From Viola odorata (Eukaryota > Streptophyta > Magnoliopsida > Malpighiales > Violaceae): DNA of 64,000 nt. This document shows positions 33,809 through 44,383 of this stretch, in pieces (position 1 is the stretch's first letter; every line of letters starts with the position of its first letter). The stretch is taken from the NCBI GenBank assembly GCA_963691705.1, contig OY829539.1:21560407-21624406 (forward strand). The letters run 5' to 3'. A program made the translations under genes and the position numbers. The notes below the pieces were generated by a model, which was not told where the DNA came from, ran no database searches, and saw only the letters and a list, made by a program, of their open reading frames with translations.

Positions 33809-35917
33809 GAGAGGCCTAGACTGTGGTAAATTATCAAGGGCATGACATTAATTCTTGCTCCTAGGTCACACATGGCCTTGCCAATATCGACTGTGCCGAT
33901 TCGACAAAGGATAATGAACATGCCTTGGTCTTTACATTTCGGAGGGATTCGTCGCTGGATATGTGTAGAAGCGTTGGCCCCTACGCTGATCTTGTTAACT
34001 TTGACGAACTTGTTTTTGTTCGTGCATAATTGCTTCAAGAATTTAGCATAGCGAGGGACATTCTTCACGGCCTGGAGAAGAGGGATGTTAACAACCACTT
34101 TACTGAACATGTCAAAGAAATCTCGATCCTCCTTGTCTTTCTTGGCCTTGACCAATCTGTGAGGGAACGGGGGCTCGAGAATCTTATGAATGTACTCTTG
34201 AGTAAATTCTGGTGGGTTAGGGTCATTCCGTGGTGAACCTCTAGGGGAGCGGATTCTGTTCTCTTTGACTTCCACGAATCTAGGGACTTTGGGGAGCTTT
34301 GTTCTAGGTTTAGGCCGGATTTCGGCCTCTGGAGAATTTTCAATATCTTGGGCTGGAAGCTCAGGTGGGTTCAAGGTCGTTCCACTACGCAAAGTTACTA
34401 TACAAACATTGTGCTTTGGATTTGTTTCGGTCTGGGGTGGCAGTCTGCCATGGTTTGTTAATTCTTGCATTTTGGCAGTCATGACACTCATTTGCCTCTT
34501 AAGTTCATCTATTTCTTTCTGCTGCTCGGGATTCTTAGGCATTTCAGCAGTTGGGGGCTGGACAAAAGTCTGGTCTGGAGGATGGACAAAGGTCTGATCC
34601 TGAGCAGGTTGGCGTTGATACTGGTTCTGATGGAATGTGGGTCGGGGTCTGAAATTTAGCATGTTAGGGGGGTTCCCATAGGGGTTCTGGTGTGGTTGAT
34701 GGCTAGGCCCCGAAAGCTGAGTGTTTGGGACCCATCCTGGGTTTGGTTGTTTCCAGCCTTGGTTGTAAGTCTGAGCGTAAGAGACTGGAATAAATTGGCC
34801 AGCAGCATTCATTTGTATTTCCTCCGGAATATGGGGACATGCATCAGTGGGGTGATCCACGAAATTGCATATCTGGCAGGCCTTGACAGGTGCTGGTTGT
34901 CCGGTTATGAAATTCTGGAACATTCCTGTAAGGGATGATATCTGGTTCTGAAGGGCAGCTACTTGGACATCCTGGCCTAGATTGTTGGCAAGGTCGTCAG
35001 AGGCATTCTTGGCCATGAGCTCTATTGTTGCTCGAGCGACTCTTGGAGTTAGAGCAGTCAGGGATCCATTGGCAGCTGCGTTAAGTAACGCCTTATCATG
35101 AGCTTTGAGGCCTTCACAAAAATATTGAACAAGAGCGTGCTCGGTAAGGTTGTGAGCTGGACAGCTAGATTGCATCTTCTGGAACCTCTCATAGTACTGG
35201 GCTAGAGTCTCCTCTTTCTTCTGAACAATGGAGACGAGTTGCTTGCGCGTGGTGTTGGAGATAGAAGTCGGGTAGTACTTCTCAGTGAAGATTTTTGACA
35301 TGTCTGCCCAAGAACAAATAGATCTTGCGGGAAGGTCGTAATACCAGTCTAGGGCATCATCTTTGAGAGACCACTGGAATGCGCGGAGCTTGGCTTGCTC
35401 AATACTGACGTTGGTGGGTTTCATAGCCTCACAAATAGAGTGGGAGCTGTTGAAGATGGCGAAGAGCATTTTCCTTGGCCACCCCTCGAAAAGTAGGCAG
35501 ATGATGAAGTACGGCTGACTTCAGAGTCCAGTCATGAGGGACGTTGGGCCAGTCAATGCAGCTACTTGTCATATCGGGGGTTGCATGGAAATTGTCGATG
35601 GTTTGTTAGTCTGGGGGTGGTGGTTGATCTTCGCGGTTCTCACGGTTGTTACGGTTATCATTGTTGGCTAGGTCATCCATTGCTGGAAAATTAAAATGGT
35701 CTGGTATGGGGTTTTCGGGGTTACGATGGAGAAAGGTCAGGTCCACGAAGAGCTGGTGTTCCTGATCAGCCAGATTGGAGGGGGAAACGTCGAGGGCAGG
35801 ATGTGGGATTACTCTACGATGAGCGGATGTTCCTTGAGCTTGCCTACGAAGTCCTCTCTCTATTCTGGTCAACTCGAGGTCTAGAGGGAGTAGATCGGGG
35901 GCAGATCTCCTGGTCAT
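33748..35917 (-). pseudogene. Gag and protease of Athila-B (broken)
   Basis: The ATG at 35917 opens [20 protein letters not shown], the same start as Athila-C. A stop after PPPPD at 35606 and a frame change near 35440-35470 break it. The stretch 35469-33748 then reads through gag ([40 protein letters not shown]), a CCHC knuckle (CQICNFVDHPTDACPH), a Gln/Pro-rich tail, and protease CDLGARINVMPLIIYHSLGL, where the usual GAG is GAR. It ends in a frameshift. Confidence 0.9.
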
Positions 35918-35953
35918 ACAAGAAAAACAAAAACAAAATTAGTATCGTTCAAT

Positions 35954-35970
35954 CCCTGGCAACGGCGCCA
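35954..35970 (-). promoter_or_regulatory. Primer binding site of Athila-B
   Basis: The - strand TGGCGCCGTTGCCAGGG lies five bases downstream of the 5' LTR end and matches the Athila-C PBS except for one central base and its 3' end. Confidence 0.85.
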
Positions 35971-35975
35971 AAATT

Positions 35976-37569
35976 TGATCGTCACTCAAATATACTAATA
36001 TTTTCCTGGTGCCTAGATGCACAAATTAATGTGTACAGGGAAAGACAGGGTCGAACCGCAGAGATTGAAGGAGTAAATTGCTAATGAAGATGTATGACAA
36101 GGCAATATGCAACAGATCTAACCAAAGTAACACTACTGGGGGGGTTTATGTTGATTAACGAGTTAATCAACGCAGAGTATGGGAGCTAACAAAACAGAAT
36201 TGTAAAGTACTTATCTAGGGCACGAAAGTAAAATGTGATCCAGGGCTAGAAATATAAACAGTTCGGGTGCAGAAAAAGTAATAAAGAAGATATTAATCAA
36301 ATGAGACGAGATCTTAGCGAAAGGTGCTTCCTTGGGTTGTTTTCTAGGTTGGCTAGTCACTGGTACAGAAATATTCTAGACTCAAGTACAGATCTGCTAT
36401 AGGGACCGCGTTTCCACACCGCATCCCCTACTTACCTTCTTAGATAAAAGTCACCCCCCGTTTCCACTTATGAGGTGACCTTGATGTTCCGCCATCCTCC
36501 CAGCTACCTCTCTTGTCATCAAGAGGCAGCCTTGACACTTCGACCTGTCATGGGTACGAAGTAGGGAAGCTAAATTCAGAACGCCCATGAAGGGGAGGTA
36601 AGACAGATCTAGGGCGCGACAGCTCGGCTTGTCAAACCCGTATCACATACCCTAGATAACTGCTTACCCCTAGGTGAGGTCTCTCGCGCTGCCTCCCCTA
36701 GGTGTCTGCTAAAATTCCAGGGCTTCGCGTCAAGTATAACCCTGGGATATGACGTTACTTATGCAGAAATACTAACAGGTGATCAAGCTCTTAACATTTC
36801 TAGACAAGCATGGAATTAAATCGGTAAATAGTTATGTGCAACAAGAGAATGTATTAAGCATGCATTGGACCTCTTAGCCGAACCCTACAACCCTTGAAAC
36901 ACCCTTCACTAAGAAGGGGGTATTTAGCTACTCATACTATAACATAAACAGTAGGTATATAGAATCATACAATAGCAAAGAAAGTAAAAAGGGAGTAGAG
37001 GAAACCGGTAGATTAATTAATAATCGAAGAGGAAAGTTGCGACAAAGGTTGTTCTTGATGACAAGAGGAGAAGATCCCCAGAAAATAAGTACTGAAATTA
37101 ATGTAAGAAAATATCCTTGGACAGTCGTCCTTACAAAAACCCTAAAACTATACTTATATAGCCTAATACTAGCTAGGAGACAAAAACAGCTAAGGGCAAT
37201 GAGGGCGTGACAGCATATGTCCTTGCAAAAGGAATATTCTGGGATTCCTGACACGCCTGATGCCTTCTGGAAGTGTCTGAGATTCCGTGCGGATCTTTGA
37301 AGATGTTTTTCTTTGGTGGAAGATGCAGAACTGTCGAGGCCTTGAGACGGCGCACTGGTCTGGTTCGCGTCGAGGTCTTGACGATGTTCTTTCTTCTAGG
37401 CCTGGAAACTGGAATTCCTCAGAATTGCTCTAAAATCATTTCTTTTCGATCTTTTCCCTCTTTTGATGTTGATCTGCAAATAAGATTGGAATTAGGGTCA
37501 AATAGCAACATCAAGCCCCCGAAAGGGCTAGAAAAGAGGGTAAAACTGAGGCTATGAAACGTGCTATCA
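35976..37569 (-). repeat. 5' LTR of Athila-B, full length
   Basis: 1594 bp, - strand start TGATAGCACGTTTC at 37569, end GTGACGATCA at 35976. A TATA box (- strand CTATATAAGT, about 37148-37158) marks the promoter; U3 is about 400 bp. U3 contains a single GAAtaTTC pair (37231-37240), not the long array seen in Athila-C. The distal U5 ('gtgcatctaggc', 'ctctgcggttcgacc') matches other Athila LTRs. Confidence 0.85.
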
Positions 37570-37574
37570 TGTTG
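37570..37574. repeat. Target site duplication of Athila-B, right (TGTTG)
   Basis: TGTTG follows the LTR end 'gtgctatca' and matches the left copy at 25468-25472. Confidence 0.85.
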
Positions 37575-38530
37575 CGTCTTCTTCTTTCTCAATTCTACTG
37601 TTCTCAATAAATTGGCAATATTGATTGTGTACTTTAGTGAGGTACTCTTTTTTGGATTGTGTATGACGTGAATTTGTAATCCAGAATGTGTAATCCTTTT
37701 TGGATTTTGTATGGCTTTGTAATATAAATGTAACGCTCATAGGTTTAAGGAATGGATTACTGGATGTGTAAAAGTTATCAATTTAATGAGGTTGATGAAT
37801 GTACATTGACTTTCTAGGTTTAATGACATTTTATTGCCTTTCTGGGTTTGACACATTATGAACTTTCTGGTTGTATTTTGACACAAGTGGTTGCAGTTTC
37901 CTTTTCATATTAATTAACCAACAAAAGTAGTCAAAACCGAGGCATACATATGTCAAATTTATATCAGTATCAACGAGCAATTGAAAATTCCTCAAATCAT
38001 TGAAATCAATCAAATAAAGCAAAAACAGAGCATTCTAAAATTGCAAACATCTACACTTAACCTAAAACACACTGAGTCCTAATCTAATTTGTGTTTGGAA
38101 TGGTTGTCACTCCATTCGTAAAGCTTGATGGGCTCAATAGCTGTCTTATCCCTTTGGGCTAGCTGCAGAAGATCCCTCTTCTACTTCATATGAACAATGG
38201 TTGTTGCCAGGTGGGTAAGGAAAACCCCAATGAAATTAGTGGCAACAACTATTTCATCTCTTTCATAGACAACATAAATCCCTTGCTTCCTCTCACTCGG
38301 TTCCTTAGCATGATCCTCCAACGGCTGGATCTCATTTTGGGTTTGTAAGAACTTGTGATCTAGTTGAGCAATGTCATCATAGAGATGACCACTCACTATG
38401 CCAATATAATTGAGGAGGGCTCTCGTATCATTTCGATCCATGATTTTAGACCTGAAGAAATTACAACAAGAAAAGAAAGAGATGAGGAAATAAGGCGAAA
38501 TAGGAGAAACAAGAGAGAGATGTAGAGAAG
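37575..38530. other. Host flank right of Athila-B
   Basis: AT-rich DNA continuing from 25467 across the Athila-B insertion. The segment 'ctcaataaattggcaatatt' (about 37604) resembles 'ctcaataaattgccaatatc' (about 25406) on the other side, a possible small duplication. A short - strand open frame at 38181-38441 is described separately. Nothing else is recognisable. Confidence 0.4.
38181..38441 (-). CDS. Small unknown protein, 86 aa
   Basis: The ATG at 38441 opens MDRNDTRALLNYIGIVSGHL, then LYDDIAQLDHKFLQTQNEIQ and ERKQGIYVVYERDEIVVATN, ending FIGVFLTHLATTIVHMK. The composition looks protein-like (mixed hydrophobic and charged, no low complexity). A purine-rich possible leader lies upstream (38445-38525). 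No known domain is recognised, and it could be the remains of a larger gene. Confidence 0.35.
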   Translation of the reverse strand: MDRNDTRALLNYIGIVSGHLYDDIAQLDHKFLQTQNEIQPLEDHAKEPSERKQGIYVVYERDEIVVATNFIGVFLTHLATTIVHMK

Positions 38531-38532
38531 GG

Positions 38533-38720
38533 CACTACTAAAAAAAAAGGTTTAAATCGACCGACACTATTTTTCCATCAATAGTTATCGATAGGATTCA
38601 CGTTTGATCGATTGAAAATTCCGTCGATAACTTAATATGATTTTTTATTTATTTATCCTGTTCATAAAACACGCGCCAGTTATTGACGGGACCAACCCAT
38701 CGATATCTTCACATTTTTTT
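38533..38720 (+). mobile_element. Possible CACTA transposon terminus
   Basis: CACTACTAAAAAAAAAGG starts here and is followed by repeated 'tcgataa', 'tcgatcg' and 'ccgtcgataac' motifs, which resemble subterminal repeats of plant CACTA elements. A matching opposite end might be at about 39950-39979 (reverse complement CACTACTTGTTAAAAAAA). The 3-bp target duplication does not match, so the assignment is weak. Confidence 0.35.
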
Positions 38721-38869
38721 CTTTCTCATAGCTTGTTTTGATTATACAAATATATTAACACATAATTTAATTATTTTTAATTAGTAATTAATTTTAACTA
38801 ATATATGAAATTACTAACTCTAAAATACATATTTATTTAATTCTATATATATGTATGATCAGGTTTGAG

Positions 38870-38897
38870 GTTTAGGGTTTAGGGTTTAGGGTATGGA
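38870..38897 (+). repeat. Short telomere-like repeat (TTTAGGG, three tandem units)
   Basis: Three perfect units of the plant telomere heptamer in a row, with diverged units before and after (ggtttgagg, gtttaggttcaggg). Too short to show a former telomere. Confidence 0.55.
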
Positions 38898-38948
38898 TAT
38901 AAAGTTTAGGTTCAGGGTATGAGTTTTCGGGTTTAGGTTTCGGCCAAT

Positions 38949-39632
38949 TGTTGTAAGGAAGGATCCAACTCACTTTGAGAGAATGGCGCTTGGAGGTGAT
39001 TTGGGATTGAAGGGAGCGGATATGATAGGAGCGGAAGCGATTATGGATGAAAGGAAATAGATGTTGTATTGATGGATAAGTGATTACAAGGAAAATAACT
39101 TGAATAACAAGACAAACCTTCCTAGATGACTCTAGGAAACCTTGCCGTTTGTTAAACAAGGATCTCTCTTCAAGAATAACCCTCCCAAGGAAGAACTTAG
39201 GCAACTTATTCGATAGAAAAGATGAAGGATAAACGATTCTAAGAACCCTAAAGCTAGCCTAAGGTAATTGGTCTTAGTTTAGAGATTACTCACAAAATCA
39301 AAGACAAGTCTAAAGTGAGCCTATCACTCACTATTTATACTAATAACTTATTACATGGGGAAAACCCCAAAATACCCTTGACATTAGGCCTTGGATGCTT
39401 GGCACTTGGCGGGCTTGGAGATGGGTCGTGAGGGCTTAGGCGGATGAGCTCCTAGGCTAAACGGAGGAGCTCATGGCTTGCTAGGGTTTTGGCGCGGCCC
39501 GAGTCAAGGTTTGGCCGACCAACCCGTGAGGTCCGTGCGAGGAAGATAGGTCGCGCGGGCAACCTTTCGTTGGCAATACACTCGGTCACAGATAGTCCCA
39601 CCCTAGTGTCAAACGGGTCCACGCTCGTATCA
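38949..39632 (-). repeat. LTR-like block, possible solo LTR
   Basis: The - strand starts TGATACGAGCGTGGACCCG at 39632. It contains a TATA box (GTATAAATAGTGAGTG, about 39327-39342) preceded by 'gggttttccccatgtaat', and ends near 'ccttacaaca' at 38949. The layout mirrors the R/U5 of element E (46200-46220). No internal region and no clear target duplication are seen, so edges are approximate. Confidence 0.4.
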
Positions 39633-40289
39633 GTACGGGTTTAAGTAATTAATTATTTTTAAAAATAATTAATATGTAATTATAATTATAATTAATGGTT
39701 AGAATTTGAGAGGTTTAGGAATAGAGTATTAATTTGAGGTTTAAGGTATAGGATACGTATAGATAAGTGTTTGGAGTTTAATTACTACAATTAATAAAAA
39801 CATATAAATAATAATAGTGTTTTCCTCTTGTGACAGCTGACCATGAATTGAATCCCGTCACCGCCCCAAATAATTGTTTTAATACTTATCAAGTCCTTTA
39901 CAATTATTTCTTATATACTTTTCTTTTTACACTTTGATTTAGTGTGTACTGTTTTTTTTTTTTTTTTTAACAAGTAGTGTTGGTTTGCTGCTATAAAGAA
40001 GTGAGACTGAGGTGTATCTTTCTTTGTAGATTCTCTCTGCTACTATTTCTGAACTGGAACTTGAAAACAAAAATCTTCATCTCTTGGCCGGCTTCCTTTC
40101 TTTACCTTCAGGATCCCCAAAGTCTGACTTTTGTTATGTTGTTGACCTTTTTGCTATTCTCCTCCCTTTATAAGATAAGACAGTAGAAGAAGTCCTCCTA
40201 TCTTTTTCACTGCAACGACTAAGAAACAAACACTCACCTCCTCTCCTCTCTTGGCTTCTTCTGCTGCCTGTCAAATTCAACCCATCGAA

Positions 40290-42246
40290 ATGGATGTAAG
40301 CTCTCTGTCTCTCTCTTTTTTCCCATTCTTGTTTTCTAATCAAGAATCATCAAATAATGGCTTTCTTTTTCATCTTCTTTTAGTAAAAAATTGGGTTTGC
40401 TTCTTCCCCTTTTAATCAGAAATCTGAATTTGTTCGGTTGATGAATGGTGGGCATGCAGGAATGGAGGAGGAGTGGGCAGATACCAGCGTTTGGGAACTG
40501 GGAGCAAGCCAATGATCTTCCAATCACTCAGTACTTCGAGAGCGCAAGACAAGCCGGATTGCTGAATAATAATCGGTACAGCAATTCTTCTGGAGAATAC
40601 ATGCGTGGTGATCTATATGCTAATGACCATTTCACCCGCAAAACAACTTCTCACTCCCACGATCTCCTTCCTCCTCCAAGAAAGGTAATTAATTTCTTTT
40701 TTCCTTAATTTTTACAGATTTCCTGCATTTTTTCTTCAAGGTAATGGGAACAAAAGAAATCCCTAATGTGAACTCTCTAGATCTGTGTTGGTTGCTTTTT
40801 CTATTATTTTTTTATCTGTGTTTTCGTTTGCAAATGAATTTGTAGTCAAACACACACACTGTCACAGAACACACTCGAGCTGTTCCGTTCTGTTCTGTTC
40901 TGTTCTGTTCTGTGCGGTTTAAGTATGAAAGTATTGTCTGTCAGTTTGCAGAAGTGATGATGGTGTTTCGACCAATTTCTTTTTTGTCCCAAAAAATTAG
41001 ACTTGTCAGTCATAATAGAAATGTAGAGTCAAATCAGTTTTTCTCTTTTTTATAATAAATTGACCATAAGAAGAAAAATGCAAAGAAATTCTACAATTTC
41101 TTTTGAGATTCATGAGAAATTGTTCAAAGTTATGGAAATTTAACACTTTTAATTTGCTGTAAAAAATGATGCAAACTGAATTTGATCATCAGATGGTGAT
41201 GGATTTACATGGTAGTGGAAATGATGGAGTTGTTGAATGTTTTGCAGACAAGGATGAGAGAAAAGAGAGGAGGACAGCAGCAGCAGCACCATGTTAAGCA
41301 GGTTGGCCACGGCGGTAAAGTATGTGACGTGACCGAACCGCAAAGGAAACATCATAATAATCACCACCCAAATTCTATCAACAATATTAGAAAAGGCACT
41401 AAAAATAATAATATTTCGGTTTCGGGTCCGGTTTCTCGCCCGGCTTTGCCTAGGCCTCCGAAACCTGTTGACGAAGATCTCTACAAAATCCCTCCTCACC
41501 TCCTCCAATCCTCCAAACGGGTAATTATTCATTTCGGTAACTTTTTTTTTCTTCTCTTAATATTGGTGTTAAATTAGTGTTAAATTACCTTTTAATTAAG
41601 TTATTGTATTCGAGTATCGAAAATTAAATAAAATTATACTAGATAAATCACATCAATTTTAGAGTTCGATAATGTTTAAACGAAATTAGATTTTTGTTAA
41701 ACAACTTTTCGCTTTTCCATTTCGCATGCCCCAACTCGAGGCGTGTTGTATAATTTTGTGTTTTTTTGGTCAAGTTTTTCCATCGTGGAGCCCATAGTTC
41801 CTGGATTTCTCTGAATTTTTTATTAAAAAAAGAGAAAGAAAAAAGAGAAAAGGACGAAATAACAGTAATATGTTGGAAATGTATTAAATTCTTTATGGTT
41901 ACGTGTCATGCATTAGGGCCTCTCGTCGCCCGACGCGTCTCCATCTTTGTCTTTGACTTTCCCCAACAGATTTAGACTTTTCGAGCCACACTTTTTTGGC
42001 CTTTGTTTTGATGAAAAGAGACGGTTTGGAGCATTCCGATATGAAAAATTAAAGAAAAATAAAAACCCTCATGGGCCCAACCGTGGTTTGGGAAAAGAGT
42101 TTAAGGCCCACAGATATGAGGCCCAAGTCTATGTTTTTAGTTCGAAATTGTTCTGACCATTTTATTTTATTTTTCTTTCATTTCTTGTGTTGTAGAAGAA
42201 AAGGCCAGGATTCTTTTCATGCCTTGTACCGGATTGTGCTTCATAA
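40290..42246 (+). CDS. RIN4/NOI-family protein, four exons, 184 aa
   Basis: The proposed exons are 40290-40295, 40460-40684, 41248-41520 and 42196-42246. All introns are GT-AG and all junctions fall between codons. The product starts MD then EWRRSGQIPAFGNWEQAN. IPAFGNWE matches the core of the RIN4 cleavage-site/NOI motif (V/I-P-x-F-G-x-W). The following LPITQYFESARQAGLL is the conserved second half (Y/F-x-x-x-x-x-ARx). A His/Gln/Asn-rich middle leads to RPPKPVDEDLYKIPPHLLQ, and the last exon gives KKRPGFFSCLVPDCAS, a Cys-containing tail like the membrane-anchoring tail of RIN4 proteins. RIN4 relatives regulate immunity at the plasma membrane. It is the only intact-looking host gene here. The first coding exon is just six bases, so the start is inferred. 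Confidence 0.8.
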
Positions 42247-42352
42247 ATATCGACGCCAAGGCGCTGTCCGTGGAAGAATGATTTTGTCGAATATCCCCAA
42301 AGCGACGACTTTTTTCTTTTTCTTCTTCTTTTTTTATATAAACTAGGTGAAA

Positions 42353-42362
42353 CGCACGTGCG
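42353..42362. promoter_or_regulatory. Terminal hairpin of the Helitron-like element
   Basis: CGCACGTGCG is perfectly self-complementary and ends 10 bases before the CTAG terminus on the - strand, the expected distance for a Helitron termination hairpin. Confidence 0.55.
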
Positions 42363-42799
42363 ATAATTTTTTATATGAAATTAAATTGTTTGTTTTACAT
42401 CTTCTGTCTAAATAATATACTAATAATTATTATTAATTATAAAATAATATTACTATTTTTTTTGCTTGATTTTTTTATCAGTGGCTTATACTCATACAAT
42501 TCATCAAATTTCTTGTTCTTGAATCTTGTTTCCTTCCTTATCTCTTTTTTGTCTTCAACTTCGATATGTTCATCAATGAGTTTAAATCTTATATCCCTCA
42601 TCGTTTGTGTTTTCTGCTCCTCTTCAATGTCTTCGTCAATGAGTATCGGTGTGGGCAAAATAATTCTTTCCTCATCTTATTTTGTCTCTTCTCTTTTTCA
42701 TCTTGGTTGATTATTTAGCTTGCTCTTCAACATCTTCTTCTTTGATTATCTTGATTCGCCTGCGTTTTTTAATCTTGTTGTTCTTGCTTTTATCCTTAT

Positions 42800-44253
42800 C
42801 GTATTATTCATATTTTTTTTCAGTTGCATTATTCATTCGAAGTTTATTCTGCTGATTCCTTTCCAAAACTACCGATAATAACTCATCGTCTTCATTATTT
42901 TGTTCTTCAGATGGTGTCATCTTTTTAGTTGCATGAACCTCTTCAGCGATAAATGCATTTCTCTGTCGTTCGCTCTCATTTTTTTCGGTGACCTTGACCA
43001 ACAAATAAAATTCCTTGTCCTTGCAAGCTACTCCCTCCGTTCCTAATTACTTGACACTTTTCTGCGGATTGTTACTATTTGGGGTATTTGTCATTTTATC
43101 TTTTTCGAAGCATATATTTTGTGCAAATGATAATTTTTTTTTGAATCAACCCAATTTGATGATCGTGTAGTAATTTTAGTGGAAATTAGAAGAAAAAATG
43201 AAATAATGAGGAATAAAATAAGTCCGTAAATCAACGCCTTACGCTTTTCTACTATTCTAAAAAGTCAATTAATTAGGAACGAAGGGAGTATCATTTTTCT
43301 ATAGTGTGGCGACTTCTCTTTTTCCTGTTACATTGGGAATAATATTAGTATTTTTCTGTATTAAAATTAATTAGTACCAATATTCTAAAAAAATTACCTT
43401 GTTGTCAACTGATTCTTTGTATTTCTTGATGTCACAATCTATTAATGTTTCTGACTCATCAAAAAGAACAATTGTTGCTTCATTCTCACCATCATTAACT
43501 TGTAACCTTAGCATGTACCTAAAATTGTATGTGGATTTGTCGATAGATATTTTTATGTTTAAAATAAAATAATTAAATTTTTAAGTTGTTAGGAATTACC
43601 TTGCCATTGTCTCAACGCAACTTTCACACCTGTCACAGGTTGCTTGACCCGCTTGACCCTCACTCATGGTAGATATTTTTTTCCGGCACTTTTTACATGA
43701 TTCATACCAAGGTTGTCTTTTATTGATCACTTCTATAATAGTTGTTGTTAGGATGTAGAAAGACTGCAAAGTAATAATAAGAGTTATTGTTAGTTTTTTC
43801 ATTTATGCTCATGACTAATTATTTTACTTTATGGTTGGTACTTGTTGTTTTGATGATGCAATTTGTTAGCAATTTGTTCTACAATTGCTTTGTTTGCATT
43901 GTCCATTCTCTTTGTAGGTGATTTGATTATTTTCTGGGTATCTTCTTGTTGAGTATAGGTCAAGCTGTGACTTGTAAGGTTAAATGAAAAAAAAAAATTT
44001 AAACAATGGATGATGATAAAATAATATCTTATATTTTATTTCATATATATACATATATTCTTACCGTTGTCGGATTTCATCTGCATCATATGTTATGGGA
44101 TTGATCATCACTATTGTCGTTCTTGTAGTTGATACTTGTAAAATCCCTGATTTGAGCAATTGTATATAGGTCATGTTATGTGCATATTTATTATTAGATA
44201 AAAATTGACTCGAAACTATATTTTGTAGACTTACCTTGATATTCTGATGCCAT
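42800..44253 (-). pseudogene. Replication protein A large-subunit-like gene, interrupted
   Basis: Several - strand exon-like pieces can be read. About 44253-44065 contains QLLKSGILQVSTTRTTIVMI and NPITYDADEIRQR followed by a GT donor. About 43980-43860 reads TKRMDNANKAIVEQIANKL. About 43735-43604 reads QPWYESCKKCRKKI and TCDRCESCVETMAR, a C4 zinc ribbon. About 43519-43400 reads YMLRLQVNDGENEATIVLFD. About 43010-42804 is a Glu/Asn-rich tail. The zinc ribbon followed by RLQVNDGENEATIVLFD is the RPA1 C-terminal OB fold, a single-stranded DNA binder. The exon with the ribbon joins the next one in frame (AG|G). The 5' part is cut by Copia 3. Confidence 0.65.
43031..43288. mobile_element. Stowaway-type MITE, 258 bp
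   Basis: It starts CTCCCTCCGTTCCTAATTA; the reverse complement of its end is CTCCCTTCGTTCCTAATTA, with one mismatch in 19. A TA duplication flanks it (43029-43030 and 43289-43290). It has no coding capacity and sits between the last two RPA-like exons, so it would lie in an intron. Confidence 0.85.
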
Positions 44254-44376
44254 TGCGTTTTGTTATTTGAGTAAAATACTCTCACTTTCTATTTACTCAA
44301 TACATATTACAATATATACCTAATACAATATAACGTATATACATACGTATACTAATACTAATACGTATATCTAACA
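44254..44376 (-). repeat. 3' LTR of Copia element 3
   Basis: The - strand starts TGTTAGATATACG right after the polypurine tract and ends near AACAAAACGCA; about 123 bp. The next bases (TGGCATCAGAATATC) look partly like a primer binding site. That could be chance, or mark the host sequence. The end at 44254 is therefore tentative. Confidence 0.5.
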
Positions 44377-44383
44377 CTCCCCC

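Larger units (their letters stand above)
25473..37569 (-). mobile_element. Athila-B: Athila-lineage element with decayed gag-pol and an open ORF2
   Basis: On the - strand the order is 5' LTR (37569-35976), PBS, gag-pol, ORF2 (29778-27979), 3' UTR and a truncated 3' LTR (26631-25473). The target duplication TGTTG flanks it at 25468-25472 and 37570-37574. Gag-pol carries about nine stops or frameshifts. The 3' LTR has lost its U3 together with the polypurine tract. The element is therefore immobile, though ORF2 remains open. Confidence 0.9.
42343..44253 (-). mobile_element. Helitron-like element, 3' end with RPA-like gene
   Basis: The - strand ends ...TTTCACCTAG at 42343, followed by T. CTAG|T is the classic Helitron 3' terminus. 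Ten bases (TTTCACCTAG) separate the end from a perfect palindrome, CGCACGTGCG (42353-42362), which fits the terminal hairpin. Upstream is a - strand RPA1-like gene; plant Helitrons commonly carry such genes. The 5' half lies beyond the Copia 3 insertion. No Rep-helicase is visible in the window, so autonomy is unknown. Confidence 0.6.

Noticed and set aside
38533..39979. Complete CACTA transposon
   Set aside because: The possible right end has only a short match and the 3-bp flanks differ; kept only as a weak left terminus.
44239..44256. Primer binding site of another Copia element (TGGCATCAGAATATC)
   Set aside because: Only partly like the initiator-Met tRNA site, and the DNA beyond reads as the RPA-like gene rather than gag.
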